A DNA stretch of 64,000 nt from Helianthus annuus (GCF_002127325.2 NC_035436.2:17370205-17434204); one strand, 5' to 3'; counted from the stretch's first letter, positions 23,955 through 35,011 are shown. Notes: generated by a model from the sequence alone, not told the origin. A program made the numbers and translations.

Positions 23955-24205
23955 TGCTACCGACTCGCAATCACCTAGTTGCGACTCGCAACCACAGCGT
24001 TACAACTCGAGACTACGCGGTTGCGACTCGCAACCATAACAGGACAAGCCGAAACCACAGGTTACGAGTCCCGTTGCGACTCGAGACCTTAGCATGATGA
24101 ACCGAGACTACGGTTGCGACACCGGTTGCGACTCGCAACCATCCATGATCAACACACAGCATGACTCGAGACCATGCTTGCGAGTCCGGTTGCGACTCGA
24201 GACCA
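23955..24205 (+). repeat. Clustered TTGCGACTCG palindromic motifs in the LTR
   Basis: The words TTGCGACTCGCAACC and GTTGCGACTCGAGACC recur at least seven times in 250 bp, separated by unrelated spacers. Each can form a short hairpin (GGTTGCGA/TCGCAACC). Part of the cluster is duplicated in inverted form at 25885-26035. Confidence 0.8.
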
Positions 24206-24853
24206 CACTTTTTGGGCCTTAGTTAATGGGCCAGACTGATGGGCTTCTGTGTTAACTGCTTTTACGTGTTTGGGCCTAAGTAGTTGGGCTGAACTTGTGA
24301 ACCGTATGTGCTTCTATTGACTGTTAACTGTTACTGCTAAACGTGCTTGCCAAACGTGTTGAACATTTGTGCACTACTTGGTTCGAATCTGATTATACGT
24401 GATATCCGTGTTAGGACGTTATTGACTACTTGCGACTTGATTGACTTTCTGTGATTAACTGCCGAGCAAACCAAGGTGAGTTCACACCCTTTACAAAGCA
24501 TGGGATTCCCTGGGTTGGGAACGGGGTTAAGGAACGTGGTTCCTCGTCTACCTTGGGTAGGACGTCAGTGGTTCAGGAATGTGATTCCTCGTCCGGATGG
24601 ACGGATAAACGTACTAGACTAAAACTCTATCACGAAGTCCCTCCTTTTTGTATCGACTAATCGCCGGGCCAATGGCGAGCGGGTCATTAGTTAGATAGCG
24701 CTATTTAGGTCTGACAAGCCTCACACCGTGCCGCAGAGGACGGGCGTGAACTAATGGATCTGGGGCACGTCAATGATGATAGACATTGATGTTTTCAGGG
24801 CACATAAACATGACTGCAGTCAGCAATCGATACGGTAACGAGTCTAGTATACA

Positions 24854-25062
24854 CATGGGGTAGCCCCCACGGCTGGAGAGCCAGATGATGTACATGGGGT
24901 AGCCCCCACGGCTGGAGAGCCAGATGATGCACATGGGGTAGCCCCCACGGCCGAAATGCCTGATAACTACATGGGGTAGCCCCCACGGCCGGAGTGCCGG
25001 AGTAACTGGGAATGAACTGGTCACGTTTTTAAAACTATGGGGTAACCCCCACGGCAGGATGC
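24854..25062 (+). repeat. 39-bp tandem array in the LTR
   Basis: Four units with starts at 24854, 24893, 24932 and 24970, plus a diverged fifth near 25036, share CATGGGGTAGCCCCCACGGC. GGGGTAGCCCC is itself a short hairpin. The array lies in the 3' third of the LTR and is absent from the inverted partial copy. Confidence 0.9.
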
Positions 25063-25437
25063 CAGATAAAGTAAACTGTTTTCGAAACAACTAAAACGAA
25101 CGCCCACCCGTGAACTCACTCAACTAGTTGTTGACTCGTTACTACATGCTTTGCAGGACCATAGGTACTGAGCTGGAGCTTGCATGGAGGAGGATCGTTG
25201 TGGGACATGGATTGCTACAAGGCCATGATAAACTTGAAACTTTTGGAACTTATGTTATAACTTTAAACTTATGCTTCCGCTTGCAACTTAAACTTATTTG
25301 TTTTGGGACACCAATCGTGATGGTTAAACTTTTATAACTACTTATATGCTTGTTCAGTATGATTGGTGGCTGGATCCTGGTCAGTCACGCCTCCATGCGG
25401 TAGTACTCCGCAGGTGGGATTTTGGGGGTGTGACAGA

Positions 25438-25456
25438 TTGGTATCAGAGCCATTGG
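25438..25456 (+). promoter_or_regulatory. Primer binding site (initiator Met tRNA)
   Basis: TTGGTATCAGAGCCATTGG lies two bases after the LTR end. It is the usual plant retroelement PBS complementary to the 3' end of initiator methionine tRNA. The LARD at 44282 has the same PBS and the same GA spacer. Confidence 0.9.
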
Positions 25457-25743
25457 TTATAGTGAACTTGGTTTTAATAAAGGAGAAACGTTTTTGTTAA
25501 AACCAGACTATAACCGGATTAGTGCTCAACGGTCCACAACGACACTTCGCTCCTCATGCAAGGCTCGACGTTCTAGGTAATATAATGTATGTATATTGCC
25601 TACTTGTTAGTTACGTAGTACATTGCTCATGGTATGCTTGATTAGTATAACTACTGTTATTTGAACACGTGCGTGCTTACTCTGTCCTACTATCGTGCTT
25701 TCGCGAACCTCTCTCACACGTATTACTCTTGTTATGAAGAACC

Positions 25744-25863
25744 ATGTCTGGACGCGTTAACATGACACAAGCCCAGTTGACGGCTTTGATCAACGAACGA
25801 GTTGCCGCAGCGCTCGCAGCTGCACACGCAGGAGGTATATCCTGCAGTCCGAAATTGTTCTAG
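25744..25863 (+). pseudogene. gag start, truncated
   Basis: ATG at 25744 opens MSGRVNMTQAQLTALINERV followed by an Ala-rich helix, the usual start of Gypsy gag polyproteins. The frame runs into unrelated sequence and stops at 25861-25863, 40 codons in, just before the inverted LTR copy begins at 25876. Capsid, nucleocapsid and pol are missing. Confidence 0.7.
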
Positions 25864-25875
25864 GATCATTTGTTC

Positions 25876-27105
25876 TAGTCTCGGTTCATCATGCTAAGGT
25901 CTCGAGTCGCAACGGGACTCGTAACCTGTGGTTTCGGCTTGTCCTGTTATGGTTGCGAGTCGCAACCGCGTAGTCTCGAGTTGTAACGCTGTGGTTGCGA
26001 GTCGCAACTAGGTGATTGCGAGTCGGTAGCAGTCGTTTTCAAGTTCACGTGTTGATGCAGGTGTATCAGTCCCATTAGTACAATATAATCAGGCCCAAAT
26101 CCGGAAACTACCAATAGCATTCCACTAACAGTTTTCCTAATCAGGTTACTAGTCAAAGATGGATCAAAATCACAAGGGTTTTCACATTCTTAACTATCAT
26201 TCAAAGTGTTCTTCACATATTCAAACACATATTCAACAAGTTCATAACATATTAACCACTTATTCACCCAAAATCATGAACAACTATCAAGATACAATTT
26301 TACTAGCATGCATCCTACTTGACAAACATATTCATTAGCCGATTTTCATAGTATAAACACCCAAACTTTTCGGATCTAATCCAAGTGCAACCAATATCAT
26401 CATTCACCCTTTTTAACATACAATGAACCCATTTTCATTATCAAATATTTATGTATAGTTCAACTCATAACAAGAAACATTCATGAACCGATTTCTTTTC
26501 AAAACATTATGTATAACTCATCTTAACATATTGTCACATAATCTCATCTTACAAACATAACATAAACACACTAACATTCAACAAAGCATTAAGAACACTA
26601 ACCGGTTATGGGTTTCGAGGGTGTGTGAAAAGCTTCCAACCGGGTGTGTGTGTGAGCCGATCCAAGTCCAAAGATCCAAGAATGATGAAGTGTGTTTGTG
26701 TTCTAGAGTTTAGGTGAGAGAGAGAAGTAGGAGAGTGTGTGGGTGTAATGTTCAACAAATGGTAAAAACTAACTAAGGCATGGTATATATAGTCAAGTTC
26801 CAAGAGTGTGCACCCTTAGTGGGTTTCGAGTGGGGGTTCACGGCCCAATGGCCCAACCGGCCACAAGGTTCTCGGCCCAAAGGCCTATTCGGTCACTATT
26901 CACTCGAGACCTCTTGGTCTCGAGTCGGGTCCGTTGTTTCGTGTCGGGTTCTCGGTTCACATATAACACGTACACACATATATATATATACAATACACGC
27001 GTAACAAAGCACTTATCACATAAAAAGATTCACGTTATCATTTTAACTAGTCACATAACGTACAAGTAAGTTACAACGAAAGGTTCTAAATTTCGAGTTG
27101 TCACA
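25876..27105 (-). repeat. Inverted partial LTR copy (1,230 bp)
   Basis: This is the reverse complement of LTR bases 22881-24110, with exactly the same length and only rare substitutions (for example one in the A run near 23487). With the LTR it forms 1.2-kb arms around a 1.77-kb spacer. Its outer end abuts the target duplication. Confidence 0.95.
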
Positions 27106-27690
27106 ATACCCCCCCCCCCCCGACCGCAACCGCGCTAAAATATTAGTTAAAAAAAGTTTCTACTGCCAACTAAAATCTTTAATTATTTGGCATTGTCAGG
27201 TATGCCGCCGTATGCTTTGCATTTAAAAGAAGGCCTCCCTATAATGCTTCTACGAAACGTGAACCCCTCACAAGGCTTATGTAATGGCACACGCCTTATT
27301 ATCACAGACCTGGGGAAATTTGTTATCAAAGCTAGGATACTTACTGGGTCAAATCATGGAGACACTGCTTTGATACCAAGGATCACCCTTTCATCCACGA
27401 AATCAAAATGGCCATTTATTATGAAAAGACGACAATTCCCAGTGAAGCCATGCTATGCAATGACCATTAATAAAAGCCAGGGCCAATCATTAAAAGTAGT
27501 TGGTCTCTATTTGCCCCGACCTGTGTTTAGCCATGGCCAGCTTTACGTCGCACTTTCAAGGGTTACGTCACCTGAAGGTTTAAAGATTGTCATCGTAGAG
27601 GACGGCGACGGTGGCATGAAAAACCATACCAGAAACATCGTTTACAAAGAAACGTTTAATAATTTGGAAACATCAGAGCGGCCGGAATAA

Positions 27691-29160
27691 ACGAACAATT
27701 GTTCACAGGTTACCGTTCAATGAGTTAATATTGATTGAAAAAATGGATAATACAACTATCTGACTTGACAACATTTTTTACTGATATTATAGCTTTAGCG
27801 CACACCTATCCTCCATTTTTATATATTCTTGATTATTGCATAATTACCCATATGCCTATAAGATTAGTTACTTCCACTCTTTATTTTTTCACTGAATATA
27901 TGGTAACATGTTACTTCCACGCTTTATTTTTTAATGAAATGTGATGTAACAATTGGCATAGTGTTTGATGATTAGTGAAGTTGGCAAAAACAACAGATTT
28001 GTAGCAGATAATGGTTTAACTTGCCAACCCCTGAACACAAACGATTTAACACCCTAATTACTGAAAGAAAAATTGTATGTTTTGTACTGTTTACAACTGA
28101 AGGATCTACAAGTTTTTACAGTTATTCGCGTTATTTTCCAACTCTGTGAGGAAATTCCTTGCATCTCTGCGGTTGTTGTTGCGTTACTTTCTGAGGTACA
28201 CCCTATAACTCCCACCAGTTTTCTTAACATCCATACATAAGAATATAAAATTTAAAAGATTCAGTTTACATTTAAAAGATTCAGTTTACATTGATCGGAC
28301 CTTAATCTTGGAAAATTTTAAACCCTGCATGTGACGTTTTTTTAACTCTGATGTTTGTTTATCATGATTAGGTCTGTTAATTTAGTGATTTTTTGAAAAA
28401 AAAACTATATATGTTTTTATATGATCTGTGTTGCTTGATTTAATAGTTGGATCAACCTAAAATATGTCAAAACTCAGAATTGACATCAGTAGTAATTATC
28501 AAAAGCCACATGGGCCAAAACACTAAACCAGTTTGTAATTTGTGCAGTTCAGGATGAGGGCGGAAACCAAACGGATTGAATGATATAATCCGGGTTGAAC
28601 CATTTAACCATGCGGACAAAGGGCCATCAGAAGCTGGTATTGTTGAACTACTGTTGGTGCTCAATCATTTGACAAATAAAATGAAATTATGCTGTGCATT
28701 TGGTATTTTATACCAACATACGAAAATGCTAGGCTGTAGACTGATGAGGAAGGAGGCGAGAGGGACGATTTTGTCAATACACTTTACATGTATCGGTCAC
28801 TCACTCGATGGCCCATGACCAGATGCACCATAGTTTGTCAAGATTCTTCGAATTTTAAAGAAATTATGCTGTGCAGTTCGTACTTAATACCGACATATGA
28901 AAATGCTAGGCTGCAGAAAGAAGAAGCTAGGAAAATAACAATTTTAATGGCTTCCTTTATATTTTCCTTAGAAAAAAAAGCTTTAAATTGCTTCCCAGCC
29001 ACGTGTTGCTACCTCTAAACTTTAATGAAGTTACCATACAGTTCCTGTCGGTGTTGCCACGCCACGCATTTCGCTTTATACAAGGATGTTATTGATTGCA
29101 ATTTTGTAATTGTTTTTTAGGTTTTTTTATTTGCTGACATATTGTTCTTTGTTGCTTAGG
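27691..29160 (+). other. Helitron region downstream of RepHel, no gene recognised
   Basis: AT-rich sequence follows the RepHel stop. Two diverged copies of a roughly 95-bp segment (words AAATTATGCTGTGCA and GAAAATGCTAGGCTG) occur near 28680-28775 and 28860-28955. They overlap small open frames but resemble no known protein. Confidence 0.45.
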
Positions 29161-29163
29161 CTT

Positions 29164-29466
29164 TAAGCTGCTCTGTGTATAACAAGAGTAATACTGTTGT
29201 GGAGTCTACTACAAGGAGTTTCTGTCCAACAAGCATCAGGTCAGGAGGTCATACGGACGTTGGACCGCGCAGATCAAACGAACACCACATATCATGATCG
29301 ATGACCTCTCAAAGCATCTGGGCGATGCTTACAAGTGGGGTCGCGCGAGTTCCTTCTATGCTTTATTTGATGGTCATTATCTTATGTTAAAGAACATGCC
29401 ATGAGGTTATTCTTTGAGGATTCGGATCTACCACAAGCAGCACCAACTGGTGCTTCAGAGATGCAG
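29164..29466 (+). pseudogene. Captured PP2C phosphatase fragment (N-terminal part)
   Basis: Frames read FCPTSIRSGGHTDVGPRRSN, then IDDLSKHLGDAY, SSFYALFDGH and YVKEHAMRLFFEDSDLPQ, ending EMQ before a GTGATT donor at 29467. FYALFDGH is the metal-binding DGH motif of PP2C Ser/Thr phosphatases. The pieces lie in at least three frames, so the exon carries indels. The next PP2C piece lies at 31888-32045, after other captured DNA. Non-functional. Confidence 0.75.
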
Positions 29467-29477
29467 GTGATTTGTTG

Positions 29478-29670
29478 GCCGTGAGGTATTACACTCTCTC
29501 TCTATCTCTCTCTTATTATTGTTATTGTTATGATGATTTTTTATGATTTGAATGTTTTATTGTGTTATTGGATGATGAAGCTCTGATTGAACTCTAATTA
29601 GGGTTTTAGATTGGGGATTTATGATGACTGGATTAATATATTGAGTTGTTTGATTGATCTGAATGCATTT
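29478..29670 (+). repeat. Second copy of the LIKE-COV intron start
   Basis: CCGTGAGGTATTACAC and the following CT-rich run, through GGATGATGAAGC and TGATGACTGGATTAATATA, match 8853-8995 except for a 30-bp insertion and small changes. This copy continues further into the intron (to a GCATTTATAG acceptor-like site). It shows that the two captured blocks share an origin. Confidence 0.8.
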
Positions 29671-29754
29671 ATAGCGAATTATATGCTTAGAAGGAAATAA
29701 TTAGAATTTAGGAGTGAAGTGACAGAGTGTTTTTTGACATGAGTTATGTACTTA

Positions 29755-30010
29755 TCGTAACCCTAAACCGGTTCGGGTTGGTCAACAACAAGTCAAACCT
29801 GGTTTTGGTTTCAAATTAGGTTCGTGTGATTCGGTTTGTTGACTGTTTTTTCCCGGTTTGATTTGGGTTTAAACCGGTTTTGAGCAATTTTGACTCTTTT
29901 TTACGGTTTCGGTTTGGTTTGGTTTAAAATCGGTTTCAAAGAGAGAAACCCAAACGGGTTCCAAACCTACGTTTTCAATCGGTTAGGACTGGTTTGTGTG
30001 TCTACCCGTT
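29755..30010. repeat. CGGTTT-rich segment
   Basis: The words AACCGGTT, CGGTTTGG and GGTTTAAACCGG are repeated densely over 250 bp. Such motifs are typical of hAT or MITE subterminal repeats, but no borders or target duplication were found. Confidence 0.35.
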
Positions 30011-30343
30011 CAGTTTCAGCTTGGGCCATCATTATTTGTGGTATGAATAGATTGAAATGTACGTGAATTTTAATGCTGTTTTTTTTTCTATTATTAATCG
30101 TGTTGTTCTACTTTTCCAATCATATTAATTAAATTAGGTTCCAGTCGATATAAATGTAATTAACCAACATAAATGATTTATTTCGATAAGAGGACTAAAG
30201 GCAGGTCAGTTTCATGTTGAGAATGATGATGATATTACTCGATGCTAATGATTTATGCTCGCGAGTTTGATTTTAAATCGACAAAAAGTCGCACAATATT
30301 ATTGTGACAATGAGAATATGATCGAAGAATCTTTGAATCTTTC

Positions 30344-31320
30344 TGTTGGATTATTTGAGGTTTTCAAATGATTTGGGCTTATATATAGATAACTTATCAG
30401 CTTACAATAACGGTCCTAAAGCCACCCAAAGTTGGTGGGATCTGATGCCTGCCAACAAAAACGCTGATTCAGTCTTCGATATTGGGTTGGGCTGAACAAA
30501 GACTTCTTGCGTATCATGATACATTTGATAACGTAAACATTAATTCTATGCAAAGTATTGTGTCTTTAGGGGTATCAGCTGCTAAAATATTGGTTGAAGA
30601 TATATCTAATGAGTATCGGCGAAGACGGAAAAATGATACCGATGTGGCGCGAAGTCGGACTGATACGTACATTAGGTCATCGCTTCGAACGGCTTTTGCT
30701 CAGGTACGTTTTTATTTGTTATTATATTTTTAAGGGTAAAATGCCATTTTCAAATGAGGTTTTCAAATGATTTGGGCTTATATATAGATAACTTATCAGC
30801 TTACAATAACGGTCCTAAAGCCACCCAAAGTTGGTGGGATCTGATGCCTGCCAACAAAAACGCTGATTCAGACTCCAAACTGAAACGTAAAATGGAATCC
30901 CACTGCCTTTTTCCCCCTATTTCAATCCTTGAATTTGCCTCAGATTTTGTAAACTCGCTTCAAATTCGCTTACCAACTCAACAATGTCTCAGGTACTTCA
31001 TGACAAAGTTGGCATCTCATGTGGAAGCTGTGCTGGTGCTGTCAAGAAGGTTTGTAGTTCATCTTTTTATATGATTCAAGAATTTCATAAAACTAATTTA
31101 TATAACAATGAATTTAGTCATTTACATATATTAGTTCCAAGTGGTGATTGGTGAGGGTTCAAAATTCATTATGGATATTTAGGTGGTGTAGAATCAGGGA
31201 CCGTGTTTCTCCGTTCTAAAAAAAAAAAACTTAGTTATGTCAAACTATAAGATGATTAAAGAATAATTATGCGTCTTTAGGTGGTGTAGAATCAGAGACC
31301 GTGTTTCTCCGTTCTAAAAA
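30344..31320 (+). repeat. Rearranged second copy of the captured block
   Basis: It repeats, in a new order, pieces of 8996-11520: the unknown SAYNNGPKATQSWW exon (30388-30470), a DUF810 exon (30474-30703, frame open), that unknown exon again (30787-30870), the ATX1-like exon (30871-31049), then the A-tailed piece of 10236-10380. Junctions again fall at GATTCAG (30466-30472 and 30866-30872). A third copy of the GTGTAGAATCAG piece follows at 31279-31316. Identity is high, so the duplication is young relative to most of the window. Confidence 0.85.
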
Positions 31321-31566
31321 TATTATTGTGACAATGAGTATATGATCGAAGAATCTTTGAATCTTTCTGTTGGATTATTTGAGGTTTTCAAATGATTTGG
31401 GCTTATTACATTTGTGTTTGAAATTTTGCGGTCATTATTGAAATAACTAATAGAATGGAAAAGTCAAATTGCCCCTCTTTTTGTCACGCTATCATTATAA
31501 TACTAATTAACCACTAATTTTAAAACCAGATACGTTGACTTGTGATTGCAATATTTACGATAACAG

Positions 31567-31886
31567 GTCGGGAGGCGAGTTGAAATGATGGTAAGCGGGA
31601 CTTCTTCTACACCCTCACGTGCCACTTGGCAACGCCACAACTGCATCCCAATGGCTACAAAAAATCATCCGTAACACGCTCGAGAAACCAATTGAAACCG
31701 GAAGAAACACCGAGCCGTTACAAGTCCTACGTGGTGCCGTAATGTCATTAGCCAACCGGTCAACCGACGGGTCAACCGACTCATGCCATTGGGCAGACGG
31801 GTTCCCGTTAAATCTCCGACTTTACGAGATCCTTCTAGAAACTTGCTTTGATGCCAATGATGAGTCATCAATTATCGACGAAGTTT
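31567..31886 (+). pseudogene. Captured DUF810 fragment (upstream exon)
   Basis: After an AACAG acceptor it reads VGRRVEMM, then from 31598 LLLHPHVPLGNATTASQWL, LQVLRGAVMSLANRS and CHWADGFPLNLRLYEILLE, ending DESSIIDEV. In DUF810/PATROL1-like proteins these segments occur in this order, but with about 30 residues between RVE and LLLHPHVP that are missing here. It precedes the GWAEQRLLAYHDTF exon in the native protein, so both DUF810 pieces may come from one gene. It joins PP2C sequence at about 31888. Confidence 0.8.
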
Positions 31887-31887
31887 T

Positions 31888-32060
31888 ATTTAGCTGATGA
31901 ATTCAGTGTGAGCGATTATTGTGGAACGATAGCTTTAACTGTTTTGATAATGGGAATACATATAATAATAGCCAATGCTGGCGACTCTCGTGCGGTGCTA
32001 TGTAGTAACGGGTCTGCAACACAGATTACTGACGACCACAGGGGGTCGACTTGCTTACAA
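31888..32060 (+). pseudogene. Captured PP2C phosphatase fragment (central part)
   Basis: The frame reads LADEFSVSDYCGTIALTVLI, then IIIANAGDSRAVLCSNGSA and TDDHRG. ANAGDSRAVL and the DH near the end are PP2C core motifs. It continues the gene of the fragment at 29164-29466, the middle exons being lost. The frame is open over the fragment. Confidence 0.8.
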
Positions 32061-32105
32061 GAAAAGGAAAGATGTGAGTGGTAAATAATCAGCTATACAT
32101 TATCA

Positions 32106-32187
32106 GCCAGAGCCAAAAATCGATTATACATTAAAAGCTGTTGGTGGAAGTTTAACAGCCATTCCTGGACTTTCTGACCTGATAGAT
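32106..32187 (+). pseudogene. Captured synaptotagmin SMP-domain exon
   Basis: The frame PEPKIDYTLKAVGGSLTAIP, then GLSDLID, ends at a GTAAGT donor (32188). It resembles the SMP lipid-binding domain of plant synaptotagmin/E-Syt proteins (DFTLKVVGG ... PGVSD). Only this short exon is present. Confidence 0.6.
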
Positions 32188-32493
32188 GTAAGTTTCTTTA
32201 TGATGTGATTAACATTGTTTTGTAACTAAGTTTGTCTGAATTGTTGCCAGTTTCTATGCAGGTGAAGAGCTAACATTAAAATACAATTATACCCCTGATT
32301 ACTAATGTGACTTTACATTGACTTGAGGGTTATGTTAATGTAATTAATAATCACATTAATAATAGACTGCACATTAATAACATCGGCTGATCATCTGCCC
32401 ATAACAGTTTTGTATTAAATTTTGAATTAAACAACATTTTTCATTCCAAAAGACTATTTTAAATGACTATATAAATAAGTCTCCACATTGCAG

Positions 32494-34084
32494 GTCATAC
32501 TCGCCTTCTCTTCAACAACCTGTAGTTGCTGGATCTACACGTGAGGCCATGTCAGGGAACAACACTGTCGCCGGCTATTCAGAAAAATGGACCACCCTAG
32601 AAGCCATCTTGAACCACGGAAGAAGAAATAGGCAACACACGGTATGCCCCCTATGAAACTATATGCTTTCTTTTAATATATCGCACCCAAATAGCATATT
32701 TACAGAGTGCTGGTAATTTGTGCAGAGTGCTGAATTCACCTGTCATGTTCAACTTAAGCGCATACGCAATAACCAGGAGTGGTTCAGGCTGACATGTGGC
32801 GGTGGAGGCTGCATGAAAGGTGTAGTAGGTGAATACAACAATATGTGGTGTGATGGGTGCGAAAACCCCGTACTCTTCCCAAGAGTAAGGTTAGTTTCTG
32901 ATGGTGTGCAGTTATATTAATTTGTGGCAATCTTCATGCAGGCAAATAAATTGACCCTTTTATTACAAACCTTGCACAGTTTCAGGCTAGAACTCGAGGT
33001 GTTTGATTCAACAGCCGAAGCTGTCATTGTCTGCTTTGATGACACCGCCGAACGCTTGACAAAGGCCACTGCTCATGATATACTCACAGCGGAGTCTGTC
33101 CTATCAGGCGTCTACAACCTTTATTCTACCGACATCCAGGATAAGTTCACTCCGGTGATAGTAAGAAACCCCGACAACGGCATTTCAGCACTGCCGAAAT
33201 GTTTGCAGTCTCTTGTGGGCAGCACTCAGACCCTCCTGCTTGATTCATGTATGTACTATGATCATGGTTCTTTCGAAAGTTTTAACTGCAAGAATGTTCT
33301 TCTATACGGAGATGGCGGTGGGTGCGTTGGTTCTTCCACACCTCATTCGCTCTCTAATAAAGACAATGAGGTAGTGCCGATACCGACACCAGTTAAGCAT
33401 GTTGAAACGACCATAAGGTATATCTCCGTTTATCATTGATTTTGACTTCAATAAGAATCCTACTGATGATATTTAAACCACACAATATGCATTCCATTTA
33501 CAAAAAGTTTTGTTAGGTATGTGCAGCATTATAATTTATAATTTATGATTTTGTTTCTTTTTTTTTACATTAAAATGTACATAAGTTAGTTATGAATGTC
33601 TAAAACGACCTCAAAGGAAGGGCCCCATGAAAGACAAATATGTTGGGCTAATCGGGGCCATGAACCAACAAACCTAGCTTTTTTAAGCAACCTTATAACT
33701 TTTTTTAATTGTCAAGAAAAGTTCCCGTTCTTTCCTTCGCAGGACTACTTATACAAATTCGGGTTCGGATTCAGAAGAAAACGTTGACGATGATCCACGT
33801 GAAAGGTACACCGTTTGGACACAAACATACACATTTAGATATCACTTTTATAGTGTTAGCAGTAACTAATTAAATTTCAGATGCCATTTAACATTTAAAT
33901 CCCCTTTATTCCAAAGAAACTACCAAAGTCCATTTAACAGTTTCAATTGACTTTATTCCTAGCTAGGCTGCATACATTAGATAAAAAATGCAAAACCTAC
34001 GACTTTTTAACGGTCTTACTTTTGTTAATTCACTGCAGGCAGTCGACCGGTGATGGGATTTGGGATGATCGTGCCATGCGTTAA
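32494..34084 (+). pseudogene. 5'-truncated second RPA-like gene
   Basis: Five exons keep phase to a TAA: 32494-32641, 32726-32889, 32986-33417, 33743-33805, 34039-34084. They encode the C-terminal DNA-binding domain of an RPA70-like protein (FTCHVQLKRIRNNQEWFRLT), with zinc ligands TCGGGGC and CDGC and then VFDSTAEAVIVCFDDTAERL. It parallels exons 6-10 of the gene at 12245-16310 but is clearly diverged from it. The N-terminal OB folds are missing, replaced upstream by PP2C and synaptotagmin fragments. No lesion is seen inside the remaining part. A start could be the ATG at 32550. Confidence 0.75.
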
Positions 34085-35011
34085 CTAAAGTTCGGTCCAT
34101 GTGTTAGCCAATAAGACAAGGAGGCGTGCGAGAGCTACTGCGTTTTTTCCATTTACGTTTCATGTTTTTTATTTTGGAAGACATCTTTTCCCCTTTTTTT
34201 TGGCACAAGAGTTATGCCGACAGAACAAATTACGATCCATGGTTTGATAAAGTTTTAGCATGCCTCTTTATATAGGTCTTTGACTTACGTATATGTGACG
34301 TGTGTGCGTTATGAAAACCGAGACTAAAAATGTGGATAGAACTGCTCTTCTTTTCTTTTATCAGAAGGTTTATGCTTGATACTTAACAAGAACTTGAAGC
34401 CTAGGAGCTGGTATATCTTTGTTTTTCATTTTTTATATGTCTTTGTTCTTCAAAAATGGCGTTAACTTCAGATGCCTTTAATTTTAAAAAGTTTAGAATA
34501 TCTTCATGATTTCATCCAGCTTTAATGTATATTTTGCTTCCTTTTTTCCCTTTTGGCTAAGTAACGTGATACCTACATTTCTTTTGAGATCATTTTGTGG
34601 GAGGCCGCAACATGTGTTTTCTTATGTTTGACTTTTCAACTGTCAATCAATTTTGTGTTTTCTCAGGTAAGTACTAACATAATTCGCAAGTACAGTGGGC
34701 CAGTTGATATCTGGTTTTCGTTATGGAGTGCCCAAAATCCTTTGAATGGATAAATGCATTGCTTGCTAAATGAAAATCCATGTGGAAGCTATGGTGCAAT
34801 GTCACAACACTTGAGACAATGGGTGCCTTTTGGGTTATTATATCTCAACAATTATTACGTGATTTTACTTTGTTTGATATAAATAAGTTGTTAACATGTT
34901 AGTTACAATTATAGCGTGGTCTCAAAAGGCAAAATAAAGGCAATAACTGTTATGTTAGTTACAACCCTTCCCACTGTCGTTTCAGAAAAAAACAATAACT
35001 ATTATGCATGT
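34085..35011 (+). other. Helitron 3' non-coding region
   Basis: No gene is seen between the RPA-like stop and the terminal hairpin. The sequence is AT-rich with T runs. Confidence 0.5.

Larger units (their letters stand above)
22881..25435 (+). repeat. Complete LTR (2,555 bp)
   Basis: It starts TGTGACAACTCG after a short purine tract and ends GGGGGTGTGACA two bases before the primer binding site. Being preceded by a 3' internal tail and followed by a PBS, it occupies both 3'- and 5'-LTR positions. It contains a cluster of the palindromic word GTTGCGACTCGCAACC (23955-24205) and a 39-bp tandem array (24854-25060). Confidence 0.9.
22780..27105 (+). mobile_element. Rearranged Gypsy LTR element in RepHel intron
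   Basis: It is flanked by the 5-bp duplication ATACC (22775-22779 and 27106-27110) and begins TGTGACA and ends TGTCACA. The order is: TGTGACA end; about 95 bp resembling the 3' end of a Gypsy internal region (TTTCGGGACGAAATTTC, then a purine tract); a complete LTR (22881-25435); PBS; 300-bp leader; start of gag; then an inverted copy of the first 1,230 bp of the LTR. No pol is present. Insertion was 7 bp inside the intron, just past the GTAATA donor, so the exon ends are untouched. The original element seems to have been rearranged by template switching or by recombination with deletion. Confidence 0.9.
17993..27690 (+). pseudogene. Helitron Rep/helicase (RepHel), disrupted
   Basis: Core exons: 18548-18592, 18720-20099, 20222-21841, 21951-22771, 27200-27690. 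Smaller upstream exons at 17993-18073, 18211-18254 and 18371-18454 are likely, but one joint does not keep phase. Domains: Helitron_like_N (DVVVKAKHGALQRISELHQL, 19426 on); HUH motif HAH at 20260-20268; catalytic tyrosines of KYLFKYLNK at 20665 and 20677; PIF1-type helicase with Walker A GPGGTGKT (21748-21771), Walker B IIWDEAP, GGDFRQILP, and C-terminal NKSQGQSLK and YVALSRVTS. The protein nicks and transfers the element strand and unwinds it. Two lesions: an in-frame TAG at 21559-21561 between the Rep and helicase halves, and a one-base deletion in the A run at 22116-22119. The last intron (22772-27199) holds a 4.3-kb LTR insertion. Probably inactive. Confidence 0.92.

Noticed and set aside
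24854..25062. Regular array that might be taken for CRISPR
   Set aside because: The units are contiguous 39-bp tandem repeats without unique spacers, inside a plant LTR.
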